From contig NW_020312092.1 of the NCBI RefSeq assembly GCF_002999335.1, forward strand, positions 186,001 through 250,000: a stretch of 64,000 nucleotides of DNA. Reading direction: 5' to 3'. Shown here piece after piece: positions 1-11,882 of the stretch; the stretch's first letter is position 1; every line of letters begins with the position of its first letter. The translations under genes were made by a program, and so were the position numbers. The notes under the pieces were generated by a model. The model worked only from the letters and a program-made list of their open reading frames with translations. It did not search any database and was not told the origin of the DNA. The DNA is from Cyclospora cayetanensis. Lineage: Eukaryota > Apicomplexa > Conoidasida > Eucoccidiorida > Eimeriidae.

Positions 1-77
1 AGGGACTGTTGAAGATGTCACTAGGCTTGCCTTGCAGGTTCTCCCTGCCCACGCGACTGGTAATTGGATTTACTGCT

Positions 78-200
78 GTATTTCCTGCTGCTGGTGTTGT
101 TGCTATTGTTGCTGTTGTTGTTGCTGTTGTTGCTATTGTTGTTGCTGTTGCTGTTATTGCTGCTGCTCTTGTTGCTGTTGCTGCTGTTGCTGCTACTAAA
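78..200. repeat. CTG/TTG trinucleotide run upstream of PEX16
   Basis: About 120 bases of ctg/ttg/att triplets (CAG-type on the other strand). It could be read as poly-Leu or poly-Val on + and poly-Asn/Ser on -, but nothing else supports coding. It lies just 5' of the first recognised PEX16 exon and is probably intronic or upstream sequence. The first ATG-bearing exon of PEX16 should be in positions 1-312 or left of the window; I could not fix it. Confidence 0.7.
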
Positions 201-312
201 GCGGTTTATGGGTAGCTTCAGGGTGCTGCATGCAGCAAAGGACTCGCGTGCTGCTGCCCATGAAGGATAGAAAACTCTCGTCGGTGCGCATGCGCGTGTT
301 TGGCCTTTGCAG

Positions 313-3050
313 ACGAGCACAGCGAGCGGAGGCTGCTGGTGCTTCAGGGGCTGTTTGACGTCTTCTGTCTGTACCGTGCCCACTTTCTTTCATCTCCAGA
401 GGAGCTTTTGCAGGCTGAGGCGCTGCATTACCAGTGGAAGCTGAAAAGGACGCGTACACTGGATTCCGGAGGGGCCTTGAGCTTCCAGGGCTCCTCGTCA
501 GTGCCGCATGCATTTGACCAGAGGCACCGCTTGAAGGAGGGCAAGGAAATTCAAGATCTCCCTGTTGCGCTTCGGCTGGCCTTGTACGGCGCAGCTTCCC
601 TAGCGCTGAAAGTCATTCGCGTGCTCCAGCTGCTTCTGGAAATCAATGCTCTGAGGCGTGGAGGAGAGGGCCGCCGCTACACTCTGTGCCTTCGGCTCGA
701 GCTGCTGAAACTTGTCCTCAAGATGATACTCTATGCCCTCATGCCCTTCTCCTTCTACTGCGACGAACAAAGCATTTTCCACGCCCTGGATACCTACAAA
801 GAAAAACAGGTGTGCCTATTATGCGTCTTGAAGTCCGCCGGGAAACTTCCTCGGCCCCAAACGCCTTAGTGTATCTCGTTGCACGTACTGAAAGGACGAA
901 ATCCAGCGGAAGCTCGCTTACTTCTTATTGTTACGACGGCCTGTTGACGTCAGCAAGTATCTTGGTAGTTAGATTTTGCCTGGTGCTGCTACCCAACTCG
1001 GGTGTGTGGCTCCGCTGTGTGTGGTGTTTTGCCCAGATGACAGCCGAGACGCACAAATCGAGGCCTTCCTACGGCCGGCGAACAGGCAGAAAGATTCCTC
1101 CTCTCCCCTCTGCAGCAGCAACGCGCCAGTATGTTCTACCGATCGCGTATTTCATTCATAGAATGCGTGTTCGTGTTTTTGTCTAGCTCTCCCAGCAGCG
1201 ATTATAGGCCACCTGTGCAAGGCGCCTTGCCAAAGTGCCCTTGTTTGTCACCCCGCCACTTGACTTCGAAGCTGAGCACACACACAGGATGACGTTCTCC
1301 ATCATTCTTATGGGTAAGCAGTGCTTGTGCAACGGCCGCTGAATCTGAGGGTTCTCATGTTTTGATTGTATCGCTTCTCAGCCCCAACGACGAACACGAA
1401 GCAGCGATTGCGGCCGCTGCGTTGCAACAGATACCTCGACAGTGGGCTCTTCTGGTGATACTCTGGATTCTGAATGAGCTGAAGACCAACTTGTCTTGGG
1501 AGCGTCTCTGCGCCATTGGCCGTCTCCTTAATTCCACCTCCTGGCGGTATGTCTCGTGCTTTGTTCTGCATGCATGGCACAATCTTTTTGTTACATCCAA
1601 GCAGTCTCAAGTTCTCCCGCTTGCCTGTTAACGCCCCAGGCGCACAGTCCCCCTGCTGCGTCCTTTCTACAACTCAGTGCTACGCAGCTGATCGCGGTGC
1701 TAACCGCCTCACGCAAAGTATGCATGTATATATGTATACATCTATGTATTTTTATTTTTATGTGTATGTGCATGTTACTTATGTGCATATGTGCGTGTAC
1801 GTATGTGTGTATGTATATACCTATTTGTATGTCTGTATGTATGTGTATGTGTATGTGTGTATGTATGTGTGTGTGTGTGCCCCCAATTCCTCGCTAGGCC
1901 GATACTGGGCGAGATATTGTATCATCTTCGCCCCTTTATTCATCTCTACCTTCTAAAGCGGGCCAGGAACAGCAAGTCATGGACGCCCTGGCTGGCAGCC
2001 ATCTGTGCGTGATCTAAAGCTTCTAAGACACCCCAAGTGGGATCGCCGTGGGAGTCCAGCCTTTTAGCCTGCGTCGTATCCAAATTACCTATATATGCAT
2101 TCCTTGTGGTGTTCACTTGCTTACTACGACGCAGTCATCGAGGCGAACTCAATATCTCTGTTCCATGGGTGCCCCCAACTGATGGAGCGTCTGTCGCCTA
2201 TAGAGGACGCGGAGCTTCACAGGCGGTGAGTGGCCGGTCTCTTGGAATTTCTTCTTGGCTTTCTCATATGCACCTTCTATGACTGTAATTGGATCGCAAA
2301 TATTTTTCTTCGCTTTATGTACAGCCTAACTGGTCTCCCCTACGCTTTGTTGCGAGCCCCGTTCTTTGACAAGTTCCTTGCGCGGCCATTCGAGGCCATC
2401 GACTTCGTCGTGCGACGAGTGCCCCTCCTCAATCATTTTAAGTGAGTCTGAAAAGTTATTTGATTCAACACTGGAGAGGAGCCCCACTGCATGCGGGGGC
2501 AAAGCTACCGGCGACGCTTTTAGCAACAAGTTTAACACCACTATGCAAGCCCAGCGACGCTGATGTTGTTCACGGAAGCCAAGTGCGATTACTCCTGGAC
2601 TGGTGTCAATGCTTGCAAAGATGAATGCGATATGCATGCATAAACCACAGCTGTCAATGAGCTCGCATCAGATTGCGGGGCTTTCACTCGTACCCTGACT
2701 GTGGTCTCATGCTTGTCTGTTGGCGAAGACATGTGCATGCCGTGTTGGCGTCTAGCTGCTTGTGAGAAGTGCCGTCTACGCCAGCTCTTAGGCCTAATTG
2801 TTGTTAGACAAAGCCTTTCCGCACACCTGTTATACTGCGTTTTCTAGTGTGCTTTCTAGCAGGTAGGCACGCGCGTTTGTTTGTGCACGGTCAATACTCC
2901 GCCAGCCGTATCAGTGACTTTTTGTACTGCTTTATACTCTGCATGCAAGCACTATACGCATCCACCGTTGTGTGCGTTTGTTCTCATTGCAGCATCTTGG
3001 ATGCGTTCCTGGTATATAGGGACTTGTACTTCACGACCTCTAATACCTAG
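313..3050 (+). CDS. PEX16: Peroxin-16 (PEX16), peroxisomal membrane biogenesis factor, 5' end unresolved
   Basis: Peroxins of this family are integral membrane proteins that recruit PEX3 and peroxisomal membrane proteins. Exons I can join in phase: 313-811, 1382-1546, 1898-2004, 2135-2225, 2325-2441, 2993-3050 (TAG). They encode about 344 residues plus a missing short first exon; animal PEX16 is about 336. Family landmarks in order: a helical block LRLELLKLVLKMIL (exon 1), the motif ILYHLRPFIHLYLL followed by SWTPWLAA (exon 3), an acidic-basic helix ending DAELHRR (exon 4), YALLRAPFFDKF (exon 5) and a C-terminal VYRDLYFTTSNT (exon 6), each matching the corresponding animal segment. The 811 donor is the weakest junction: a better donor at 810 is out of phase, so a missed small exon between 812 and 1381 is possible. 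The identification rests on the ordered set of motifs rather than one hit. Confidence 0.85.
1718..1882. repeat. GT/ATGT microsatellite in PEX16 intron
   Basis: Alternating atgt, gtgt and tata tracts fill the intron between PEX16 exons ending 1546 and starting 1898. Reading frames through it are low-complexity Cys/Val/Tyr and are not coding. Confidence 0.8.
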
Positions 3051-4364
3051 TGGTGCTGTTTTTCAGGAGCCTTTGTGCAAACTGGATATGTGGTTCTAGC
3101 TAAGGCAAGGCACTTTTGTCTTCACTGTTGACAAGGCCTAGCCAACCGGGCAGTGGATGCCACCGAGTTCGCCTTCTTTCAGCGATTCGGAGAATGTATC
3201 TGCACGCGCATACGTAATGGTTGAGTATGCACGACTTTCCTACGCGTAGTAAAGACTTCCACACAGAGGATATACCTTGAGAACAAGCGCGTGCAGACGT
3301 CACGTAGCCCTATGTTGTATTCATTAGTGCTGGCAACGGGCTGTGCGGAAACAGACCTAACCATTTAGTAGAAAGGTTCACCTTCCATGCACTTAGGCGT
3401 TTCAGGTGGCACAGTAACAGGCGCAAGCAACTTCGAAGAAGAGCTGTAAAGGGAAAAAACTCTTTTTATTCTCAAAGTAAACTTCGCTGCAGGAAGATAC
3501 CATGTGCCTTAGGCCACTATTTCCAGGGCAACCACTTGGATTATTCGCAATATTTACATATGCCTTTGACAATAGAAGAAAAAGACCTAGCGTCTTCGGA
3601 CTATCGAACCCTCGAAAGCAAAGGACCATGCTGGCCTCTATCTGGATGCAGGGGGGGGAGGTTTCGTCAAAGTCGACTCCTTCAATTCGATTTAGCCATG
3701 ATCACCTATGATGGATCAAAATGGTGCGTTTAGGTGGCCGTTAGTTGCTTAAAGAAGACTGGCGCACAACAGGGTGGGCTACGTTGTGCTCCCTTGCCTG
3801 CATGTATGGCATGCGCCTTGCACCGCACAGCTCGATCGAGATTCTTCGCATATGAGCTAGCCATTGTGGCTTAACCTGCTACTTTTAAGCCATCCAAAAG
3901 GGGAAAGTTTGTGCTGGACTCCCTGGAGCCAGCTCTGTGTCGATGGCCATCCTGTCTTGTCCAACGTGGCGATGCGGAATCTGTGTGGCAAGGTCAATGC
4001 TTCTTCCCCTCCCCATCCCTAATCCAGGGTATGACTGGATTCATGGCTTTTTTTATCCATAGCAACAATCCAATGCATTGACCAAGGCTCGTAATATCCC
4101 ATCGCCCTAGCACCACTGGGAGGCGGGCAAGGGCACCGCACATTGGTCCGGTGCACCGCACATACAAAGGCCACAAACTCTGCGTTTTTAGTGCTTGACA
4201 CATGGTACGTTTATAAATACAGCAGCTTTTCTGATACACAGAAAGTCATTCAGAGGGTTTTCCGAATTTCCCGCCCACTGAGTGCGGAAACACGAGCATC
4301 GGGGGGCACTTGACGTGACCACATTGCATTCACCGGCTCTTCCACCCTTTTTTATATCGCCGGC
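3051..4364. other. Intergenic, PEX16 to PARP
   Basis: About 1.3 kb between two genes on the same strand. It holds only short unsupported reading frames on both strands and a G8 run near 3650. It should contain the PEX16 3' end and the PARP promoter; I see no specific element beyond scattered GCATGC-like words. Confidence 0.5.
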
Positions 4365-7300
4365 ATGGGAACATCTCAGTCTAAGCAATACAAAAGCTCA
4401 AATGGGCACAGGGAGCGGCGACTTTGCCCTTTGCATGACAGCAGGTCACGGCGGCAAACTCCGGGTACGGAACCCTGGGGCGGCTCCGATCGTTCCTCGG
4501 GCAAACACCGTAAAGGCGTATCAGGTGTGCGCAAAATCAACCTTGGTAGGTTCAGGCAAGCGTGGGCATTTCACCGGGGACGCACACATGCCTCGGGGTT
4601 TCATGATGAGGATCACGTCGAGAAGACCGTCGCGATGCCCTGGTTCGGCAAGTCGCAGAATCAAGGACCTTTCCTCACACCGCGTGAGCCGGTCAAGGAC
4701 GATCTCTCGTCTTCAAGAAATGTGGTCGCAACTAATGCCTCAGAGTATTTTAGCGTTGTCAAAGCTAGTGAACATTCTGATGCCTCCGACAAGTTCATAG
4801 CACGCCCCTGGCAGGCATGGGCGTGTTCTCGAATGGGAGGCCCGCTATGCCGGTCCTTCGCAAATCTACTACAATATATGAATGAAGATGTCATTGAAGG
4901 GTTGAGCCACCACCCGTGCCCAAATGAGGTGAGACGACTTTTGAAACCCTCGAAATGCACGCTAGTTAGTTTCGGAAAACTAGCACTCACCTGAGCACAG
5001 GACTGGGCAGTCCAAAGGCAGTTTGTAGCCCACTTGGGTAACGCGTGTAGACGGGGATGTGTTGGCGGATTCGCACAGGGACTTGCCTTGATGTACACAA
5101 ACTGTTTCCACGTCCCGCTGCCGGTGGAGCCCACACTCGAGCCTAGCCCAAATGCCCTAGGTTACCTGTTTCCTGGCACGTACTTCAAGGTAGGATGCAT
5201 CATTGACCCATGGATCTGTGACTCTTTTGGAGTTTGGTGGAGCTGAGCCGGCGCCACTGAAAAACCGAGGCCCGCTGTGGACTTTTGATGCTACTGCTGT
5301 CCGCCGCCACAAGCGCGCGCTGTAATCTTCATGGGGTTTCTTAGGGAGCACTATTCATTATAAATGGCTCCGTTTCTGCACGACCATTGGTTCCAGCAAT
5401 CGTATTTCCCCGTGTCTTCTTGTAGGTACTTGATGTCAGAGCGTGCATTACCCAAGCGTCGTATCTGCTACGCCTGAAAACGCTTGAGGGGTGGGTAACA
5501 GGAGCATCATTGCAGCTGCTTCAGCCGCCTCCGGATCCGCGAGTTAGATCATGGAGGCCCGCAAACGAAGAAGCCATAACGAAATCGACGCAGCGTTCTC
5601 CTGCAGTTGTGGTGGCCGCTGGCGGTAGCAGGGGGGACTCTGCTCCTCCCCATCTCCAGGGGAAGCTTGACTCCGTTTTGAACAGTTTCCAGACTTTGAA
5701 TGCGAGCGAAGGCACAGCGGACGATTTCTCCGAGTTTGAAGAGGGACCATTACCGTGTTTCGCTGTAGTTTACGCCTGTCGTGCTACTCGCTCCCGCAGC
5801 TTTCAGGAGTGCATCATTTTATCAGAGGAACGTGAAAGCTACCGAAGCCTCAGCAGGTTGGCGAAGGTTTCAACCTTGCAGCGTTTCGAGGAGGCACTGC
5901 AGGAAGCAAGCCCCCATATTTTCTTAAAGGCTGGCGAAATGCCGGGCCCGAAGGCCTCATGGGATGGCAGTGCTCGCAGCATGCCATTAGATGAGGTCGT
6001 GGCAGCCAATTCTGTCAGCAGTCAGAGCAGAGGCCTTCGCCCAATGCAGCATCCTTTCATACTGTACCGCGTACGGGCAGCTGGGCCTGTGGCCGTAAGG
6101 TGTGTAGAAAGCTTACCTGCACTGGGTTTCAATTGAAGAGTTTAAATGGCGTATCGTCAGGCTTGAGAGCGCTTTGAGATACCAGCTTAGATATTACTCA
6201 AGGTCTGCCCAGGAGGTGGGGGTATACGAAATTATTCTAGCCACATGCAGAGTTTTTCGTTTGCTTTGTGCTGCAGTGCAACCCCTCACTTAGGCTCTCT
6301 CACTGTGGGGCGCCTTCTACGTGGGCAGGTCTTCCCCGTCCTAGACGTTTGCCTTGTGTGCTGCGTCCCAGCTTGTGGGAGGCTCGCAGGGGAAAATGGC
6401 TGCGTGATTGCCGGCTGGGAGTTTTCAGGATCAGAGGGAAGCGACTCCACGCAAGCCGGGCCGTCTGTTGGGTTGCGTGATCGAGAGTCGAAGAGAAGCC
6501 TATGCCGCTTGACACGCAGGAGGCGCGTGCATGTCCGCGCCTGCACTGTAGAAGGCTGGGTGACTCTCGACCGATTGACAGAGAGAGTGGACGAATGCGA
6601 GATTGTGTACAGCAGTCCTCGCCTCTACGAGATTGTCGGTTCGTCTATTCACATAATTGCAAATATCTCCACATGCTATTGCGGCCTCTCTTAAGCCTTC
6701 AAAAGTTTTGCACCGGCGTTTAGGGATAGGTTTCCTCTTCAGTATATTCGTGCCCATGCCGCTGCTGCAGCGGACGGCTACCTCGTAAATGTGAGGCCCT
6801 CGCTTGAGATAGAAGGACTTGTTCGCCGAACATTGCCACCAGCAACGCTAGTAGAAGTCTTCGAAAGGAAGATTAACAGAGAAGGGCTTGTCCGCCTAAG
6901 GTACGTCTGCAGTGTCCTCCAGTCGAGTCTATGCAGCTTCGCGGCAAACTGTTTTACACCTGTAGACTCTCGGCTCCCGGCTTCGTGGCCTTTCTTTGCT
7001 CTTACCAGCAGCCGAATATTCACCGCTGGCACTGAGAAAGAGCCATCCAGTGCCATCTCTTTCGGAGAGATCGTATGCGTGTGTTCGCCCTTATGAGGGT
7101 GTCCTACAGGTTAGCTGATGGATGGATAAACGAGCGAAGAAAGGGGTCAGGGGATGGGGGATTCTTTTTCGCCAGACCTGTTATGGATAGGCGCGCAGAT
7201 AATTTTTTACGGCAAATTACGGCTGTGGGCGTTCTGTTACCTGCCCTCTGCTCCGTGCACAGCAGAGTTCGCACATTAGCAGCCACCTGGGTTGCTGCCA

Positions 7301-10300
7301 ATGCCACGCAGTCAGCCATAGGCTCTGCAGCTTTCATGGAAGAAGTAGACATAACCTTATTAGAGGAAGCGCTTGTTCGGTGCTCGTGCTGCCACTGCAA
7401 GCGATACGATCAAGGTGACGGAGAAGGCCAGGGAGTTGAATCATCCGGTTGTCACTACAGCTACCATCAGCATGACCGGGATGATCATTTAGCTTCTTTT
7501 GGTGAGACCACACCTTCCTTTCCAACCACGTCCGCAATACCTCCGTCGGAAAGCAAGCTCAAGGGTGATGCTGATGGGACGGGCGAGAGGCAGAATGCAT
7601 CCTGTCAATGCAGCACTACATCCCCTACTGCCCCATGTGGCTGCATTGCCATGGCTGCCAAGGATTTGCCTTTCACAGAATCTCCAGTGACCACATCTCC
7701 CACACCTCGGGCCTCCGCGTCTACCTCGTCAGCACCCCGAACTGCGGCAGAGGTCACGGGTAACTCGTACGACTCAATGGCATTTGTAGTGGGTGTGACT
7801 ACTCCCCTGATGCGGAGCGATGAATGTAGTCGTGGGCAGTGTCACAGAGGACGCTGTTGCTTGGAAGGAGATGTGGAATCCATGGCTGAAATTTCAGACT
7901 CAGATTTGAAGGGAACTGACAACCACCAGAAACATGGAAGACTGTGGAGCTCTTTGTTTTCTCTTACTAGGGTATCTGCCTCACATCTGTAATGTCACAC
8001 TTCGAACGCTACGTAGAGTACTTTCTGCTTATTGTCGACAAGGCATTACGCAGCGCACAGAGGTCTTCATGAGATCATCACGTGTCCTCCGCGCAGGTGG
8101 CTTCGACGCTTCCGTCTGGACTCGCGTCTTTCCATTGTCTGCACTGCTCCCACACCGAAAATTCGGCACAAGAGCCTGGCGCTAACGAGGCAGACGATGA
8201 AGAACATGCAAGTACAGTTTTTGAAAATTGCAGGGTGCTGTGCCAGCGCCCTGATTGCGATGCTTCTATAGGCTCCCCGGGGGAGCAGTGTTCACGAGAA
8301 AAGCTGAGAAATGCCACTCGATCACTCCAGCGTTCATCAGTCAGCGTGGACAGCCTGAGGACATGTGCCACAACTGTGCCGTCAACGTCCCTAGACTATT
8401 GCCAGTCACGCGCGTTCAGCTTGATCCCTTCCCCTGAACTGGGCATGGGATTGGGTTCAAACCACGATCTACAAGCCTGCAGAATCTCTCTCTCGCCTTC
8501 AGACACCCTGTACCAGTTCTGCGTGGCGGCAGTAAGCAACAAGCAGAAACAGCCTCTGCGTGCTTCACATGTCGTCTGCCTTAGAGTGCCAGTGATTGTT
8601 GTTTTGTAAAAAAGCTCCTTAAAGCTCCAGCATCTATTAATATCTGCTAAAGTATGGGCGCACCTTCCTGGAACTTACCCCCTATGCTTATTTATTGATC
8701 TAAGAATGCGTATGAAGATCACTGCGCATTGCTCTACAGGTATACTCCTCACTGGCGGAGCATAGGGAGCCAGTTCCCCCTTACACGGTTTATCGCCCTC
8801 CTCTTGGTAGTTTTGTTGCTCCTTTGGATCCGGACAATACAATGACGTTAGAGGGCTCCTCTTGTAACAAAAATCTGCTTCACATGTACATGCCATACCT
8901 GAACCTGAAGGAGGGAAAGCTCTCATTAGGCAACCCAAGTCGCTACAGCAGCTTCTCCTTCCACCAGCCTCCCATTATCGTAGTGAGTTTGCTCGTGCGG
9001 AATAAATAAGGCTGTGAAAAAGTTTGTAGGCATACTGGCGCATTCATGGTATCAGTTGTTCTTAATCTAATTATTGTCCTATAACTAAAAATACCGTTGT
9101 GCTGAGTGCTGAGGCCGCAGATCCACAAAGTAGAGCGAATCCGCAATGACATTTTGGCTAGGCGCTACATGCATGAAAGAAGTCTGCTATTGTTAATGAA
9201 CGCAAATGGCGGCTCTAACCTTGATGAGGTTGTTCTAAATCCTCTTCTGCAGGTGCACGTCCATCCCTCCCAGGCAAGTGCTTGTTACTCCACCACCCTC
9301 AGGCTCTACCGGCAGATGTAGGCGTGTGGTTCTAAGATCGCCGATTCACCTTTATGGTCCTCCGTAAGGTAATGTGTGATCCTATAAATACTTACAGACA
9401 TGATTAACCTTTGCTGGATTAAGGCTGATCTCATCTGAATCAACTGGGAGGCACTGACGTGGAGTGCAGCTGACTTCGTGTGCGCAATCCAGGCTTGTTT
9501 AAACGAATACTTCCTTTTCCACGGGTGTACTGAAGAACGTGCGAAGCTGATAGCACTATCTGGCTTCGATTTCCGTAGGGGAGGCGAAAACGGAGGTATT
9601 ATGGATACCATCAGTCTAGGACCTCTCAATGAACTAATACCTCGAAGATGTACACTTGTAGCCGTATATACCCACTGGTGAAGATATGGGGGAAAGAACG
9701 GATAAGTTTCGATAGTGGTCATCTCAAGTGAACCATGCAGGGATCAGTTCTTGAGGAAACGCATCATTCTTTTTCCTTGGATGCCAACCCGAAGAGTGAA
9801 TAGACGAGTACAAAACTGAGGATGTAAAGTGTTGGGTGCCTCATTCTTTTGCAGGGAAACTGTTTGGCATAGGCACTTACTTCTCTCCATTCGCGAGCAA
9901 AGCAGATTTATACACTCGTCTCAACGACTCCGCATCGAGATCTGTTGGACCTGGTCCCCTGATGCCTATTGCCCTCCACAACTTGCCATCCCTCACACCT
10001 TTGCCGGTTCACCTGGCACGCCCAGCCAAAGGGGCTCCGGGAGGTTCTCCTGCGGTTCCTGGTATTCCAGGTCAAATGGTGGCTACAATGGGAGGTCCCA
10101 GTGCTGTGCTCTCTGACCCAAACGCAACCCGATCTACAGCAGTTAGCCTACGGCTTTTGAAAGGCAGTTGGGTAGGGGGTGGAAAAGGAGGTGGCAGCGG
10201 CCCACCGCTGATGCCAGCTTCATCAGCTTCCCATTCAACACAACCAGAGGGAGCTATCAAGAAGGAGAAGGAAACAGGTCTCAGGGCAGTATGCACTAAA

Positions 10301-11005
10301 TTCGCCAGACAGAATAACGGACGCAGTAATAGCCAATCAAAAGCCGGTGTAGTGCCCGGCCAGAAAGGTGGTACCTCGACTGTGGCCACCACGCAGCCAA
10401 CAAACTCGCACCAACAAGCGCGGGCGCCAGATGCTGCAGGGGGGGCAAACCGTCATGCCAAGGGAAGCGCGGTGCGCGCAAGTTCAAGCAATTCGAGTAC
10501 ACGACCCCCCTTGCGGTGTTTACTCCTTGCCCGCGTCTGCCTAGGAGAGGTGTACAAGGCTCTGGGCCCGATATCAGACGCCCGCATGCCCCCTCTCAAG
10601 GCTCATCCGGTATCATCCAAGCTGACGTACGATTCAGGTATGCCACACCATCAACTTGTGTGAGCAAGCTTTTCCGTACAGTCTCTGCTGTCCGCCCTAC
10701 CCCTGGGTCTCCACTTGAACCGTGACCCTGCATGTGAAGTACCCGCACAATTCCAAAACTGTTCGGATGACAGGTTTCTACAATGTTCAGCGCAAATACC
10801 TGAACCTTGAATGTGGCTGCGTGTGGCTGCTGCCTCTCTGAAATGTTCTGCAGTGATGGCGGAATGTCGCACGCGCGGAGGCATTGTCGACGGAGTGGAG
10901 TTTGTGGTGTTCGAAAGAGCTCAGGCTCTGCCCGAGTTCATTATAACGTATTCACACGCGTCTCAGTGTCAGTGTGCTGAATGTCATCGACAGCTCACCC
11001 AGTGA
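4365..11005 (+). CDS. SH3b-like repeat PARP (ADP-ribosyltransferase, tankyrase-like catalytic domain)
   Basis: Predicted to transfer ADP-ribose from NAD+ to protein targets. Exons: 4365-4928, 5001-5189, 5426-6094, 6329 to about 6634 (3' end uncertain), 6743-6900, 7110-7971, 8097-8531, 8740-8979, 9121-9252, 9493-9595, 9855-10637, 10854-11005 (TGA); about 1530 residues. The start MGTSQSKQ is a good N-myristoylation context, suggesting membrane anchoring. Residues 240-650 carry repeated SH3b-like modules, recognised by LEGWVTG, VEGWVTLDRL and an NVRPSLEIEGLV block ending DGWINERR. A Cys/His-rich, low-complexity middle follows. The catalytic domain begins IHKVERIRNDIL and has the H-Y-E triad: His in LFHGCTEE (about 1195), Tyr in FGIGTYFSPFASKADLY (about 1228), Glu in GVEFVVFE (about 1496) followed by ALPEFIITY as in tankyrases. 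About 175 Gly/Ser-rich residues are inserted after the Tyr motif. No WGR or ankyrin repeats are seen. Exon 4 is the least certain. Confidence 0.88.
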
Positions 11006-11882
11006 AATGAGCTGCAAAAAGGCTGGCAGCAATACGCAGCATTACCCCTGGACAGTTGGTATGCTATTTCCCTAGTCGCTCCTTACACCTTAACCACTCG
11101 CTACCTATCTCGACCACCTCCAAGGACGACTGCCTCGGCGGACCGTGTGCCTGCAGTGTGCATCTTGCATTCCTTCTTCCTTTACAGTTGGAAATCTGTC
11201 GAACTAAAGCCGCGGCTGAGTGGCTGCGACCAAGTAGCATACTAAAGGCTTTGTAGATGAACCTCCGTGGATCTGACGCAGTGTGCAGACTTTAGGCCAT
11301 CTACGAATTTTCCTTTTTGCACAATCCGACCTTTTAAGGTTTTAGACCATCAGGGGATGCGCTGGAACGGGTATTGGCGCCATCGTCGAGCAGCATATCT
11401 CGATTACGTATAAAGGAAGCGGCAGATTTTGGCTGTTATTGGCGCTCATTCCTGTGTTGAGCCCACGGTAAGACATGGAAATTATTGGCGAATGGGATGT
11501 ATTGCAGCCCTTCGCGACGCGCGAAATGGGCAGGGACGTGGCTCAAGTTCAGTGTAGCACCCACTGCCATCATCTGCCTGCTTCTTCCCTGCATAAAGCA
11601 GCGGAGGAGGGTGGCTTTAAGTCCCTGCTGGCTGTTCTACCAGCAAGCAGACTGCACTGTGTCATATGGCTGCTAGGGCTGGGGGAAGCCAGCTTTGCAG
11701 CTGCATGGCCCTGCAGCATGAACTACGTTATTACAACGGCCGGCCGAAGTAACCCTCCATAAACAAACCGCCATAGTACAAGCCGGGAGGCCACGCTCTT
11801 GATTTTCCTCAGCGCCGCACCTTTCCCTGCTACACGCGTGCCGACGTCGAGTGGAGTGGAATGAACGCAATGTCGCACAGAC
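11006..11882. other. Convergent intergenic region
   Basis: About 0.9 kb between the stop of the PARP gene (+) and the stop of the PDCD4-like gene (-). Only short reading frames without splice or homology support; presumably both 3' UTRs. Confidence 0.6.

Noticed and set aside
64..270. Poly-Leu protein from the CTG run
   Set aside because: Pure trinucleotide artefact with a non-ATG-supported frame just upstream of PEX16.
1640..1717. Additional PEX16 exon (ASFLQLSATQLIAVLTASRK)
   Set aside because: It is open and flanked by splice-like sites, but including it breaks the phase into the strongly conserved 1898-2004 exon; direct splicing 1546 to 1898 keeps frame.
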